A stretch of 64,000 nt of DNA from Kitasatospora sp044457565 (GTDB taxonomy: Bacteria; Actinomycetota; Actinomycetes; Streptomycetales; Streptomycetaceae), in the NCBI RefSeq assembly GCF_044457565.1, contig NZ_JBITGZ010000003.1, positions 248,001 to 312,000 of the forward strand, in the 5' to 3' direction. Both the position numbers and the translations under genes were made by a program. The notes beneath the pieces are model-generated. The model was not told the origin of the DNA, ran no database searches, and saw nothing but the letters and a program-made list of their open reading frames with translations. This document shows positions 18,258 through 27,703 of this stretch, piece after piece (position 1 is the stretch's first letter; the number at the start of each line of letters is the position of its first letter).

Positions 18258-18680
18258 ATGTCCGCCCGGGAGTCGTCGATCGACAGCATCCAGCGCGAGC
18301 TGACGGCCTTCGCCCGCCGCGCCCGGCACAAGGCGTCCCAGTTGCACCCGGACCTCTCGCTGGTGACGTACAGCATCCTCGACCTGGTCAACGAGCGGGG
18401 CGGCTGCCGGGCCGCGGACGTGGCGGCGTACTTCATGCTGGACAAGTCCACGGTGAGCCGGCAGGTCGGCGCGCTGGAGCGGCTGGGCCTGCTGGGGCGC
18501 GAGGCCGACCCGGACGACCAGCGCGGGCAGATCCTGCACCCCACCGCGGCGGGGCTGACCCTGCTGCGCGAGGCCAACGAACAGCGCCGGCTCTCCTTCG
18601 CCGAACGCTTCACCGGCTGGGCGGACGCGGACCTCGAACGCTTCGCCGAGTACCTGACCCGCTACGGCACGGAGGACTGA
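18258..18680 (+). CDS. MarR-family transcriptional regulator
   Basis: A 140-residue winged-helix regulator. The recognition helix region is AYFMLDKSTVSRQVGALERLGL (about residues 57-78) and the wing reads READPDDQRGQ, the conserved MarR DxR motif. SYSIL-like helices flank it for dimerisation. GAGGAGG lies upstream of the ATG. The promoter gap contains TGTGTACTGTGCAACAAAG, a possible autoregulatory site. Target genes are not evident; the upstream protease and downstream phosphatase are candidates by proximity only. Confidence 0.87.
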   Translation: MSARESSIDSIQRELTAFARRARHKASQLHPDLSLVTYSILDLVNERGGCRAADVAAYFMLDKSTVSRQVGALERLGLLGREADPDDQRGQILHPTAAGLTLLREANEQRRLSFAERFTGWADADLERFAEYLTRYGTED

Positions 18681-18724
18681 CCTCCCCGGGTCGTCGGAGG
18701 TGGTCGCCAGCAACCTGGGCCCGG

Positions 18725-18802
18725 CAGCCGGACCGCCGACGGCCCGCTGGCCCGACAGCCGGACCGCCGACGGCCCGCTGGCCCGACAGCCGGACCGCCG
18801 GA
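18725..18802. repeat. 31-bp tandem repeat, about 2.5 copies
   Basis: Two identical 31-bp units (18725-18755 and 18756-18786, beginning CAGCCGGACCGCCGACGGCC) and a partial third to about 18802. The array fills the gap between marR and the phosphatase gene. Confidence 0.85.
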
Positions 18803-18841
18803 CCCAGCGGGACACCCGGGCGCCCGGACGCCCGGACCCGC

Positions 18842-20062
18842 GTGGCGCAGCTGTCGGACGCGGTGTACAGAGGAAGCGTGCCCTTTTGGCAGCGCGACCA
18901 GGACCCACCCCGTGACCAGGACGGATCACCAGGCCGTACGCTGTCGCGCGGTCCGTCCCGCTCACGCGGCCGGGCTCCGGAGAGTACCGGCGCGTGGCGG
19001 GGCAGCGGCTGGGCACTGCCGGCCATCCCGCTGGCCCTGATCGTCGCGATCACCGTCACCGACATCCTCGCGCCGCGCTCGATCCACCTCGGGCCGCTGC
19101 TGATCGTCGCGCCGGCCCTGACGGCCTCGCTGGCCGGCACCCGGGCCACCGCGCTGGCCGGGGCACTCGCCGTCACCGCACTGGTGGTCATCGGCGTGCT
19201 GCGCGACGGGCTGACCACCGCCAACCACGAGGCGCAGGTCGCCGCGCTGGTCGCCGTCTCGGCGCTGATCGTCGTCCTGCGGGCGCTGCGGGACCGTCAC
19301 GAGCGGGAGCTGGCCCAGGTCCGGTCGGTGTCCGAGGCGGCCCAGCGCGTCCTGCTGCGGCCGCTGCCGGAGCGGATCGGCCCGCTGCGCCTGGCCTCCG
19401 TCTACCTGGCGGCCGAGGCCGAGGCGCAGGTCGGCGGGGACCTCTACGCGGCGGCCAGGACCACCACCGGGACCAGGCTGATCATCGGTGACGTCCGGGG
19501 CAAGGGGCTGCCCTCGCTGGGGGACGCCGCACTGCTGCTCGGTGCGTTCCGGGCCGCCGCGCACCTGCACGCCACGCTGCCCGAGTTGGCCACCTACCTG
19601 GACGGCAGCGTCTGCTGGGACCTCGCGCAGCCCGCCGACGGGGACGGGCCCGGCGAGTCCTTCATCACCGCGGCGATCCTGGACATCCCGGACGACGGCT
19701 CGCAGATCAGGATGATCAACTGCGGGCACCCGCCCCCGCTGCTGCTGCACGACGGCGACGTCGCCACGCTGTCCGCGCTGCACCCCGCGCCGCCGCTCGG
19801 GCTGGGCGACCTGGCGCCCGTGGAGTACCACGTCGACACGTTCGGCTTCCGGCCCGGTGACCGGCTGCTGATCTACACCGACGGCGTGATCGAGGCCCGC
19901 GACGCGCGCGGGGAGTTCTACCCCCTCACCGAACGGGTCGGGGCCTGGGCGCACGACCACCCCTCCGCCCTGCTCCAGCAGCTGCGGCGGGATCTGCTCG
20001 CCCACGTGGGCGGGCACCTGGACGACGACGCCGCCATGGTCGCGGTCGAACGCCTGTCCTGA
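18842..20062 (+). CDS. Membrane PP2C/SpoIIE-type protein serine phosphatase
   Basis: A 406-residue protein. A charged N-terminus of about 50 residues is followed by three or four hydrophobic segments to about residue 150 (WALPAIPLALIVAITVTDIL and others), then a cytoplasmic SpoIIE/PP2C domain: VGGDLYAAART, IGDVRGKGLPS, INCGHPPPLLL, LIYTDGVIEARDARGEFYPL and DDDAAMVAVE, with the metal-binding Asp residues present. Such proteins dephosphorylate anti-sigma-factor antagonists or related STAS proteins; no partner kinase is adjacent. GTG 18842 is the longest start; GTG 18878 with AGAGGA before it is an alternative. Confidence 0.87.
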   Translation: MAQLSDAVYRGSVPFWQRDQDPPRDQDGSPGRTLSRGPSRSRGRAPESTGAWRGSGWALPAIPLALIVAITVTDILAPRSIHLGPLLIVAPALTASLAGTRATALAGALAVTALVVIGVLRDGLTTANHEAQVAALVAVSALIVVLRALRDRHERELAQVRSVSEAAQRVLLRPLPERIGPLRLASVYLAAEAEAQVGGDLYAAARTTTGTRLIIGDVRGKGLPSLGDAALLLGAFRAAAHLHATLPELATYLDGSVCWDLAQPADGDGPGESFITAAILDIPDDGSQIRMINCGHPPPLLLHDGDVATLSALHPAPPLGLGDLAPVEYHVDTFGFRPGDRLLIYTDGVIEARDARGEFYPLTERVGAWAHDHPSALLQQLRRDLLAHVGGHLDDDAAMVAVERLS

Positions 20063-20110
20063 CCGCGCGCCACCGCCGGCCCCGACGGACCTGACGGCCT
20101 CGGGAGCCCC

Positions 20111-20147
20111 GGGGTCCCGGCTTCCGGCTCCCGGCTCCCGGGACCCC
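20111..20147. terminator. Hairpin between convergent genes
   Basis: GGGGTCCCGG (20111-20120) pairs perfectly with CCGGGACCCC (20138-20147) across a 17-base loop, between the phosphatase (+) and the substrate-binding protein (-). It has no T-run, as is usual for actinomycete terminators. Confidence 0.55.
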
Positions 20148-20173
20148 CGCGAGGACGGAGCCGCGGCACCCGG

Positions 20174-21652
20174 TCACGGCCGGTACGGCACCTGCGGCAC
20201 GTCGAAGCAGGTGGTGTCCATGTTCTCCACCTGCGTGACCCAGCCGCCCCGCCCCCCGTACGCGCCGTCCTGCCAACGGGCGGCGTCCAGGCAGGCGCGG
20301 GTGTCGCCGCTCGGCGGCGGTGTCGGGACGAAGTCGGCCGGCAGCAGCAGGCCGTGGGCGTCGTAGGGCTGACCGCGGTTCATGAACCGCTCGACGCAGG
20401 TACGGGTCAGCTCGGCGCCGCAGGAGTCCATCGCGTCGGTGAGCCACTGCGCGCCGGCCCAGCCCTCCAGCTCCCACGCCGACATCAGCTGCGCCCGGTC
20501 GGGGTACCGGCGGGCCATCGCGTCGCGGAACTCCCGCACCGCCGGGTACCGCACGTCCTCGTAGTTGCGGCTGGAGGAGGTGGCCCAGAGCGCGTTGCGG
20601 CAGGTCGGCGTGGAGCTGTAGTCGGACCGCGCCGCCTCGGACCAGTTCTGCACGTTGGTCACCTTGGCGGTGATCCGGGCGCCCGCGTCGTCCAGCGCAC
20701 GGCAGAGCGCGGTGTTGCCGCGGGCGTCCATCGCGTCGAAGAGCAGCTGAGAGCCGTCCGACTTCACGGCGGCGGCCACCGCCTGGAAGTTGGGCAGCGC
20801 GAAGTCGACGGTCTGGACCAGCACGCGGTAGCCCTCCGCCCGCAGGCCGTCCGCGAGCTGGCCGGCGTAGCGGGCGGAGTCGGCCTGGTTGTACGCGACC
20901 ACGGCGGCGCTGACCGCCCCGAGCTTCTCCTTGAAGTACCGGTAGACCTCGGTGCTCTGGTACAGCGTGCCGTCCCAGCCCACCGAGCGGCCGTCACGTG
21001 GGGCGTGGCTGCCGTAGACGCCGTACAGGTGCGGCCAGCGCTCGTACGCGGTGCCGATCGGCTGGCCGCCGACGTCCGGCACCCCCTTGCCGCTGACGTA
21101 CGGGGCGCCGGCGTAGTCCAGCACGCTGCCCGAGGCGAACGCGAAGACCTGGTCGCGGTCGATGAGCTTGTGGACGCAGTCCTGGTTGCCGATGCCGCTG
21201 CCGCCGTCGTCGCAGGTGATCACCCGGACGGTGCGGCCGTGCAGGCCGCCGCGGGCGTTGAGCGCGTCGAAGAAGGCCTGCGCGCCGTAGCGCGGGCCGC
21301 TGAACACCTCGCTGCCGACCGGGCTGGTCAGCGAGGTGACGATGCCGATCCTGATCTCGGACGGGGTCACGCCGGTGTCGGTGGCCCGGTTGCCCGCCGG
21401 GCCGGAGGCGCCGGGGGCGCTGGGCCGGGGCGTGAAGTCGCTCTCCGGCAGCCGGCTGCCGCAGCCGGCGAGCACGGCGGCGAGAAGGCCGGCGACCAGG
21501 CCGGCGAGCAACGCGGCGGGCAGCCGAGCGGGCCGGGCCCCGCGTGTGCGCGGATCCGTCCGCCGGGTTGCGCCGTTCGGGGGACGCGCACGCCTGCCGG
21601 GCCGCCGGCGGAGGAACGCCCCGGCGGCCCGGCGGGCACCCGTCAGCTGCAT
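20174..21652 (-). CDS. Branched-chain-amino-acid-type ABC substrate-binding lipoprotein
   Basis: About 492 residues. An Arg-rich N-terminus is followed by a hydrophobic stretch ending in AAVLAGCGSR (lipobox). The periplasmic-binding-protein type I fold reads TPSEIRIGIVTSLTSPVGSE, GLHGRTVRVITCDDGG, VSAAVVAYNQADSARYAGQL, VKSDGSQLLFDAM and WELEGWAGAQWL. It delivers ligand to the LivHMGF-like transporter encoded divergently at 23086-26614. ATG 21652 overlaps the end of the upstream lipoprotein gene by 10 bp; GTG 21694 is a possible earlier start. The family also carries urea, amides or aromatic acids, so the ligand is open. Confidence 0.83.
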   Translation of the reverse strand: MQLTGARRAAGAFLRRRPGRRARPPNGATRRTDPRTRGARPARLPAALLAGLVAGLLAAVLAGCGSRLPESDFTPRPSAPGASGPAGNRATDTGVTPSEIRIGIVTSLTSPVGSEVFSGPRYGAQAFFDALNARGGLHGRTVRVITCDDGGSGIGNQDCVHKLIDRDQVFAFASGSVLDYAGAPYVSGKGVPDVGGQPIGTAYERWPHLYGVYGSHAPRDGRSVGWDGTLYQSTEVYRYFKEKLGAVSAAVVAYNQADSARYAGQLADGLRAEGYRVLVQTVDFALPNFQAVAAAVKSDGSQLLFDAMDARGNTALCRALDDAGARITAKVTNVQNWSEAARSDYSSTPTCRNALWATSSSRNYEDVRYPAVREFRDAMARRYPDRAQLMSAWELEGWAGAQWLTDAMDSCGAELTRTCVERFMNRGQPYDAHGLLLPADFVPTPPPSGDTRACLDAARWQDGAYGGRGGWVTQVENMDTTCFDVPQVPYRP

Positions 21653-22230
21653 CCGGGGACGGCGGTGTTCCCGCTCTGGGCGACCAGTCCGCACAGGCTG
21701 GAGCGCGAGACCTTCCAGGTGCCGTTGTCGAGTACGGCCTGTCCGGTGGCGCTCGGCTCGACCACGGTGCCCTGGAGGGAGAGCGAGTAGGTGACGGTGG
21801 CGTCGGTCGGCGAGGTGAAGGTGACACCGGTGACCTGCGCCTTGACCTGGCCGACCCGCGGGTCCTGGGCGAAGCCCTGGAGCGCCGGCGCCAGCTGGTC
21901 ACCGTTCTGCAGCAGCGCGGCCTTGTCGGCGAGCGGGATCGCCGGGTCGAAGAACTTCTCCCAGTTCTGCTTGACCTGGGCCTCCGCCGCCGCGACGTCG
22001 GCGGGCGCGCTGCCGCTCGCCGAGGCCGAGGGGCTGGCCGCAGCCGAGGTGGAGGCGGCGGTGGAGGCGGTACCACTGCTCTTGCTGCTGCTGCACGCGA
22101 CGAGCGCCGTGACCGCCAGCAGGACGGCGAGCAGCGCACTCGCCGCCCGTGCGGCGGATCCCGGCCGGCCTCGGCCCGGGGGCCGGTCCGGCACTCCGGA
22201 CGATCGGATGTCACTCTCCGTCATAGCCAT
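21643..22230 (-). CDS. Small secreted lipoprotein of the ABC importer locus
   Basis: A 195-residue protein. A hydrophobic segment ends in LVACSSS (lipobox), followed by a Ser/Thr/Ala-rich linker (TASTAASTSAAASPSAS). The folded part of about 110 residues begins VKQNWEKFFDPAIPLADKAA and ends in a pair of cysteines (LCGL, VPGCS), like NTF2-fold low-molecular-weight actinobacterial lipoproteins. GAGGAAC before ATG 22230 decides the start over an in-frame ATG at 22242. It is co-transcribed with the substrate-binding protein (10-bp overlap). Function unknown. Confidence 0.72.
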   Translation of the reverse strand: MAMTESDIRSSGVPDRPPGRGRPGSAARAASALLAVLLAVTALVACSSSKSSGTASTAASTSAAASPSASASGSAPADVAAAEAQVKQNWEKFFDPAIPLADKAALLQNGDQLAPALQGFAQDPRVGQVKAQVTGVTFTSPTDATVTYSLSLQGTVVEPSATGQAVLDNGTWKVSRSSLCGLVAQSGNTAVPGCS

Positions 22231-22418
22231 GGGGTTCCTCACCGCTGGTTCATTCGAGAGATCGGGGCCGGCCGCCGGCGGCCCCGGTGCGGATTCGCCG
22301 TCGCCGGCCGGTGTTTCCCGAACGCCGCTCCAGGAGGTCCGGGAAGCGTCGCAGGTGACACCATGAAGGCGGATCTGCGGACGAAGCGCAATTCAAGTGA
22401 TGAAGCGGGTCGAACGTC

Positions 22419-23069
22419 ATGGACCGGACGAGGAGCGTGCGTGCAGCCGGGATGGTCCGCGCGTTCCTCCAGGCCGTCCGGGAGCGGCCGGGCTGGTTCA
22501 CGGCGGCCACCGGGGCCGCCCTGTGTGTACTCGGCTGGTACGGGATCTCCGGTGAGCGGGTGGTGGAGCGGCAGCTGCCGTACCTGGCCTCGGCGACCAT
22601 CCCGGGCGCCGCGCTGATCGTGGCCGGCGCCACCCTGAGCGCCGTGCGCCGGCCGGGGCGCGGCGACGCGGGGGAACAGACGGACCGCCGGATCGAGCAG
22701 CTGTACACCCTGCTGGTCGAGCCCGAACCCGAACCGGCCGAACCCGCGCCCGCGCGGCACCCGGCCGACGCGGCGGCCTCCGGCGAGCAGCCCGGCGACG
22801 CGAAGCCCGGCGAGACCCGGCTGGCGGTGCCGGACGGCACGCTCTACCACCGGCCCGGCTGCCCGCTGGTGGCCGGCAAGGAGCAGGCCGAGCCGGTGGA
22901 CGTGGACCGGCTGCGCCGGCGCGGCCTCACCCCGTGCCCACTCTGCGAACCCGGGCCACCGCAGCCCCCGCAAGTACAGTCGCAGCAGCCGCCGCAGGCA
23001 CAGCCGCCACCGCCCCCGGACCCCGGACCGGCCCACTCCCCCGCGCCGCCCGACGCGGACGCGGGCTGA
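22419..23069 (+). CDS. Membrane-anchored protein with Cys/His motif
   Basis: A 216-residue protein with two hydrophobic segments (FTAATGAALCVLGWYGI and LASATIPGAALIVAGATL, residues about 28-75), then a cytoplasmic coiled segment. A compact motif follows, YHRPGCPLVAGKE plus TPCPLCEP at about residues 137-178; this C-x(n)-CxxC pattern could bind a metal ion. The tail is Pro/Gln-rich. It precedes the fused permease gene by 16 bp and is probably the first gene of the importer operon. I do not know a function; a regulatory or stabilising role for the transporter is a guess from position. Confidence 0.65.
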   Translation: MDRTRSVRAAGMVRAFLQAVRERPGWFTAATGAALCVLGWYGISGERVVERQLPYLASATIPGAALIVAGATLSAVRRPGRGDAGEQTDRRIEQLYTLLVEPEPEPAEPAPARHPADAAASGEQPGDAKPGETRLAVPDGTLYHRPGCPLVAGKEQAEPVDVDRLRRRGLTPCPLCEPGPPQPPQVQSQQPPQAQPPPPPDPGPAHSPAPPDADAG

Positions 23070-23085
23070 GCGCGGAGCCGGCGGC

Positions 23086-25110
23086 ATGGTCGACGTCGAC
23101 GTCCTCGCGCTGGGCCCGGACCTCACCCTCACCGTTGAGCTCGCCCTCGCCGGGCTGACGGTCGGCAGCGCCGCCGCGCTCAGCGGGATCGGCCTGGTGA
23201 TCTGCTACCGGGCCACCGGCGTGCTCAACCTCGCCCAGGGCGCGCAGGCGATGGCCACCGCGTACCTGCTGCGCGAACTGGTCGTCGTACGGCACTGGCC
23301 GACCGGGCTCGCGCTCGCCTTCTGCCTGCTGTTCGCCGCACCGGCGCTGGGCGTGCTGCTGGAGTGGCTGGTCTTCCGGCCGCTGCAACGGCGCGGCGCC
23401 GGACCGGCGGAGACCATGGTGGCCACGCTCGGGGTGTTCGTGCTGCTGATCGGCATCGTGGTGCTGATCTGGGGCACCACCCCGATCGCGGGCGCGCCGG
23501 CCGCCGTGGGGACGGCGCCGATCGAGCTGCCCGGCGGGTTCAGCGTGCGGGCGGACACCGTGGCAGCCCTCGCCGCGATCGCCGTCCTGTGTCTCGCCGT
23601 CACGGTGACGACCAGGTTCACCCGCTTCGGGCTCCAGTTGCGCGCGGTCGTCGACAACCGTCCGCTGGCGGAGCTGGCCGGGGTCGACGCCGACCGCGTC
23701 TCGGCCACCGGGTGGGCCTTCGGCTCCTTCACCGCCGGGCTGGTGGGCGTCGTCCTCGCGCCCTCGCTGCTGCTGGACCCGTACGGGCTGCCGCTGCTGG
23801 TGATGGAGACCATGGCGGTGGCCGTCGCGGCCCGGCTGCGCAGCCTGCCGGTGGCCGTCGCGACCGGTCTGGCCCTCGGGATCGCGCAGAGCGAGCTCAC
23901 CCGGCTGCGCCCCGGCGGCGAACTGCTGCCGCTGGTCCAGGCCGTACAGGCGAACCTGTTCGTGATCGCGCTGCTCGCGACCGCCCTGCTGGCCGGTGAC
24001 CGGATCTCCGGCGGCCGGGGGGCTGCCAGCCCGGCCCCCGCCATCCGGGCCGACGGCGGCACCGGAGGCACCGGAGGGATCAGCGGCACCGGTATCGCCG
24101 CCCGGGCGGCCTGCGCGCTGCTGCTCCTGCTGCCGTTCGGCTTCCGCAGCGACGATCTGCGGGCCGCGCTGGCGGTACCCGCGCTGGCGTTGATCCTGCT
24201 CTCCGTGGTGGTGGTCACGGGGTACGGCGGACAGGTCTCGCTCGGGCAGGCCGGCTACGCGGGCCTCGGCGCGCTCGGCACCGCGCTGCTGATGTCGGGC
24301 CGGATCCCCGGGATCCCGGCGCTGCCCGCCGTGCCCGCGCTGCTGCTCGCCGTCCTGGCCACCGCCCCGCTCGGACTGCTCACCGGCTGGCCCGCGATCC
24401 GCCGCCGCGGCCTGGCGCTGGCCCTGGTCACCTTCGCGGTCGGCATGGCGATGAGCCGCTTCGTCTTCCAGCAGCCGTACGCCACGGCCGGTCTGACGCT
24501 CGACCGCCCGGTCCTGCTGGACGGGGACCGGGCCTACTACGCCGCCGAGCTGGTCCTGCTCGCGGCCGGTCTGCTGCTGGTGCGCAATCTGCACCGGGGC
24601 CGGCTGGGCCGGGCGCTGACGGCCGTCCGGGACCACGAACCGGGGGCGGTCGCTGCGGGCGTGGACGTACCGCGGCTCAAGCTGCTCGCCTTCATGGCCG
24701 GGGCCGGGCTCGCCGCCCTCGGCGGCGGCCTGCTGGGGCTGGCCGGACGGGCCTTCGACGCGGCCGCCTTCGACCCGGTGCTGGGGCTGGTCTGGTTCGC
24801 GGCGGTGGTCGTGGTCGGGGCGGACAGCGCCGTCGGCGCGGTGCTCGCCGCCGCTCTGCTGATCGGGCTGGACGCCGGCACCGCGCCCGGCGTGTCGGCG
24901 GTGGCGGTCGGCGCGCTGGCGATGGCGCTGGGCCGGATGCCGGGTGGCCTGGCGGGAGTACTCACCCGGGTCAGCCGCGGGGTGGCCGCGCCGACGGGCC
25001 CGGCAGCAGGTCCGGCGGCAGGCGCGCCGGCGGGCGAGGTCGGGCTGACGCCGGCGGGGCACCGGGTCCGGGCCCGGATCGCCCGGCGGGCCTCGGAGAG
25101 CCGGCCGTGA
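23086..25110 (+). CDS. Fused LivH-LivM-type ABC permease
   Basis: A 674-residue polytopic protein containing both permease subunits of a branched-chain amino acid-type importer. Residues 1 to about 300 match LivH (GIGLVICYRATGVLNLAQGAQ near the start, FGLQLRAVVDNRPLAELAGVD near 190). A Gly/Thr-rich linker (about 310-330) joins it to a LivM half (GYGGQVSLGQAGYAGLGALG near 385, GRALTAVRDHEPGAVAAGVD near 510). Separate genes are usual, so this is a fusion. Its last 4 bp overlap the next start (GTGA). The C-terminal 50 residues after the last membrane segment are Pro/Ala-rich. Confidence 0.88.
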   Translation: MVDVDVLALGPDLTLTVELALAGLTVGSAAALSGIGLVICYRATGVLNLAQGAQAMATAYLLRELVVVRHWPTGLALAFCLLFAAPALGVLLEWLVFRPLQRRGAGPAETMVATLGVFVLLIGIVVLIWGTTPIAGAPAAVGTAPIELPGGFSVRADTVAALAAIAVLCLAVTVTTRFTRFGLQLRAVVDNRPLAELAGVDADRVSATGWAFGSFTAGLVGVVLAPSLLLDPYGLPLLVMETMAVAVAARLRSLPVAVATGLALGIAQSELTRLRPGGELLPLVQAVQANLFVIALLATALLAGDRISGGRGAASPAPAIRADGGTGGTGGISGTGIAARAACALLLLLPFGFRSDDLRAALAVPALALILLSVVVVTGYGGQVSLGQAGYAGLGALGTALLMSGRIPGIPALPAVPALLLAVLATAPLGLLTGWPAIRRRGLALALVTFAVGMAMSRFVFQQPYATAGLTLDRPVLLDGDRAYYAAELVLLAAGLLLVRNLHRGRLGRALTAVRDHEPGAVAAGVDVPRLKLLAFMAGAGLAALGGGLLGLAGRAFDAAAFDPVLGLVWFAAVVVVGADSAVGAVLAAALLIGLDAGTAPGVSAVAVGALAMALGRMPGGLAGVLTRVSRGVAAPTGPAAGPAAGAPAGEVGLTPAGHRVRARIARRASESRP

Positions 25111-25922
25111 ACCCCGGCCCCGGCGGCGCGGCGGCCCGGTCCACCGGCCGACCCGCCGCGCGCCCCCCGGCCCGGCTGACGGCGCGTGGCCTGGTCCGGC
25201 GGTTCGGCGGGCTCGCCGCCGTCGACGGCGTCGACCTGACCGCGCCGGCCGGGCGGATCACCGCGCTGATCGGCCCGAACGGCGCCGGCAAGAGCACGCT
25301 CTTCGACTGTCTCGCCGGCACACTGCGCCCGGACGCGGGCCGGGTGCTGCTCGGCGGGCGGGACGTGACCGGGCTGCCCGCCCACGCCCGGGTCCGGCTC
25401 GGCATGGCCCGGACCTTCCAGCAGATCGCGGTGTTCCCCACGCTCACCGTGACGGAGAACGTCCGGGTCGGCGCCGAGCAGCGGGCGGGCGGGTCGGTGC
25501 GCGGGCTGCTGGGCCTGCCGGCCCCCGGCGGGCGGCAGGCCCAGCAGGCGACCGAGCACGCCCTGGCACTGCTCGGGCTGTCGGCCCTGCGGGAGCGGCC
25601 GGCCGCCGCCCTGCCCACCGGGACGCTGCGCCTGCTGGAGCTGGCGCGGGCACTGGCGGGCGGGCCGGGCGTCCTGCTGCTGGACGAGCCGGCCGCCGGG
25701 CTGGACACCCCCGAGACCGAACGGCTTGCCCGGGTGCTGCGCGGGCTGGCGGCGCAGGGCATGGCACTGCTGCTGGTGGAACACGACGTCGAGCTGGTCG
25801 CCGACCTCGCCGACACCGTCTACGCGATGGCCGGCGGCCGGGTGGTGGCCCGGGGGCCGGTCCGGGCGGTGCTGGCCGATCCGCGGGTGGCCCGGGCCTG
25901 GGGGGAGGCTGGGGCGCCATGA
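25107..25922 (+). CDS. LivG-type ABC ATPase
   Basis: A 271-residue ATPase with an N-terminal extension of about 25 residues. Walker A is GPNGAGKST (about residue 60), the Q-loop region MARTFQQIAVFPTLTV, and Walker B LLLDEPAAGLD, followed by the H-loop in LLVEHDVELV. The ABC signature position reads LPTGTLRLLELARAL, with PTGT in place of the usual LSxGQ, a relaxed signature common in LivG proteins. It pairs with the LivF-type ATPase that starts inside its stop codon (ATGA). Confidence 0.9.
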   Translation: MNPGPGGAAARSTGRPAARPPARLTARGLVRRFGGLAAVDGVDLTAPAGRITALIGPNGAGKSTLFDCLAGTLRPDAGRVLLGGRDVTGLPAHARVRLGMARTFQQIAVFPTLTVTENVRVGAEQRAGGSVRGLLGLPAPGGRQAQQATEHALALLGLSALRERPAAALPTGTLRLLELARALAGGPGVLLLDEPAAGLDTPETERLARVLRGLAAQGMALLLVEHDVELVADLADTVYAMAGGRVVARGPVRAVLADPRVARAWGEAGAP

Positions 25923-26614
25923 CCGTCGAGGCGCAGCTGCGCGGCGCCCGCGTCCGGTACGGACCGCTGGAGGCGCTGCACGGTGTCGACCTGGCCTTCC
26001 CGGCCGGCCGGGTCACCGTACTGCTGGGCCGCAACGGGTCGGGACGCACCACCGTGCTGCACGCGCTGGCCGGGCTGCTGGACCTGTCGGCGGGCCGGGT
26101 GCTGTGGCGCGGCCGGGACATCACCGGCCTGGACGTGCGTCGGCGGGTCCGCCTCGGGCTGTCGCTGGTGCCCGCCGAGCGGGGCCTGTTCACCTCCCTG
26201 ACGGTGGCCGAGAACCTCGGCCTGGGCCCGGCGGGCGCCGACCCGCAGGACGCCGAGCGGCTCTTCCCCGAGCTGGCCGGCCTGCTCGCCCGCCCGGCCG
26301 GGGTGCTCTCCGGCGGCCAGCAGCAGCTGGTGGCGCTGTGCCGAGGCCTGCTCGCCCGCCCCCGGCTGCTCCTGCTGGACGAGCCCGGCCGGGGGCTCGC
26401 GCCCGCCGTGACGGCCCGCCTGCACGCGATCCTGCTCGACTCCGCCGCGGAGGGCCGAACGGTGGTGCTGACGGCGCAGTCCCTGCCGCACTCGCTGGCC
26501 GGGGCCGGGGTGGTGCACGTCCTGCACCGGGGCCGGGTCGCCTTCTCCGGCGAGCCGGCCGAACTGGCCGAGCCGACCGAGCCGGGGCCCGGCCCGACGC
26601 CGGCGAGAGCCTGA
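25919..26614 (+). CDS. LivF-type ABC ATPase with Walker A Lys-to-Arg change
   Basis: A 231-residue ATPase, second nucleotide-binding subunit of the importer. Walker A reads GRNGSGRTT (residues about 37-45): the invariant Lys is Arg, codon CGC at 26045-26047. The signature VLSGGQQQLVALCRGL and Walker B LLLLDEPGRGLAP are normal, and the H-loop position reads LTAQSLPHS rather than containing the usual His. With two catalytic positions changed, this subunit may be the degenerate half of an asymmetric ATPase pair, with LivG doing the hydrolysis. The sequence is unambiguous; the consequence is inference. Confidence 0.87.
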   Translation: MTVEAQLRGARVRYGPLEALHGVDLAFPAGRVTVLLGRNGSGRTTVLHALAGLLDLSAGRVLWRGRDITGLDVRRRVRLGLSLVPAERGLFTSLTVAENLGLGPAGADPQDAERLFPELAGLLARPAGVLSGGQQQLVALCRGLLARPRLLLLDEPGRGLAPAVTARLHAILLDSAAEGRTVVLTAQSLPHSLAGAGVVHVLHRGRVAFSGEPAELAEPTEPGPGPTPARA

Positions 26615-26628
26615 CCCCGGCGCCGGGG
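26615..26628. terminator. GC palindrome after the importer operon
   Basis: Perfect palindrome CCCCGGCGCCGGGG directly after the livF-like stop codon, followed by a GC-rich direct repeat (GGGCAGCGCGGCGGGC twice, about 26633-26665). A plausible terminator before the next ABC operon. Confidence 0.4.
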
Positions 26629-26737
26629 CGCGCGGGCAGCGCGGCGGGCGGGCAGCGCGGCGGGCGGCCGCACGGGGACGGTGTTCGAATTGAGGTGGCA
26701 GGACGTGAGGGGTCAGGGTGTCGAGCGGAGGTCAGCC

Positions 26738-27702
<965 letters not shown>

Positions 27703-27703
<1 letters not shown>

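Noticed and set aside
18706..18840. CRISPR-like array
   Set aside because: The 31-bp units are directly adjacent without unique spacers, so this is an ordinary tandem repeat. No cas genes are present.
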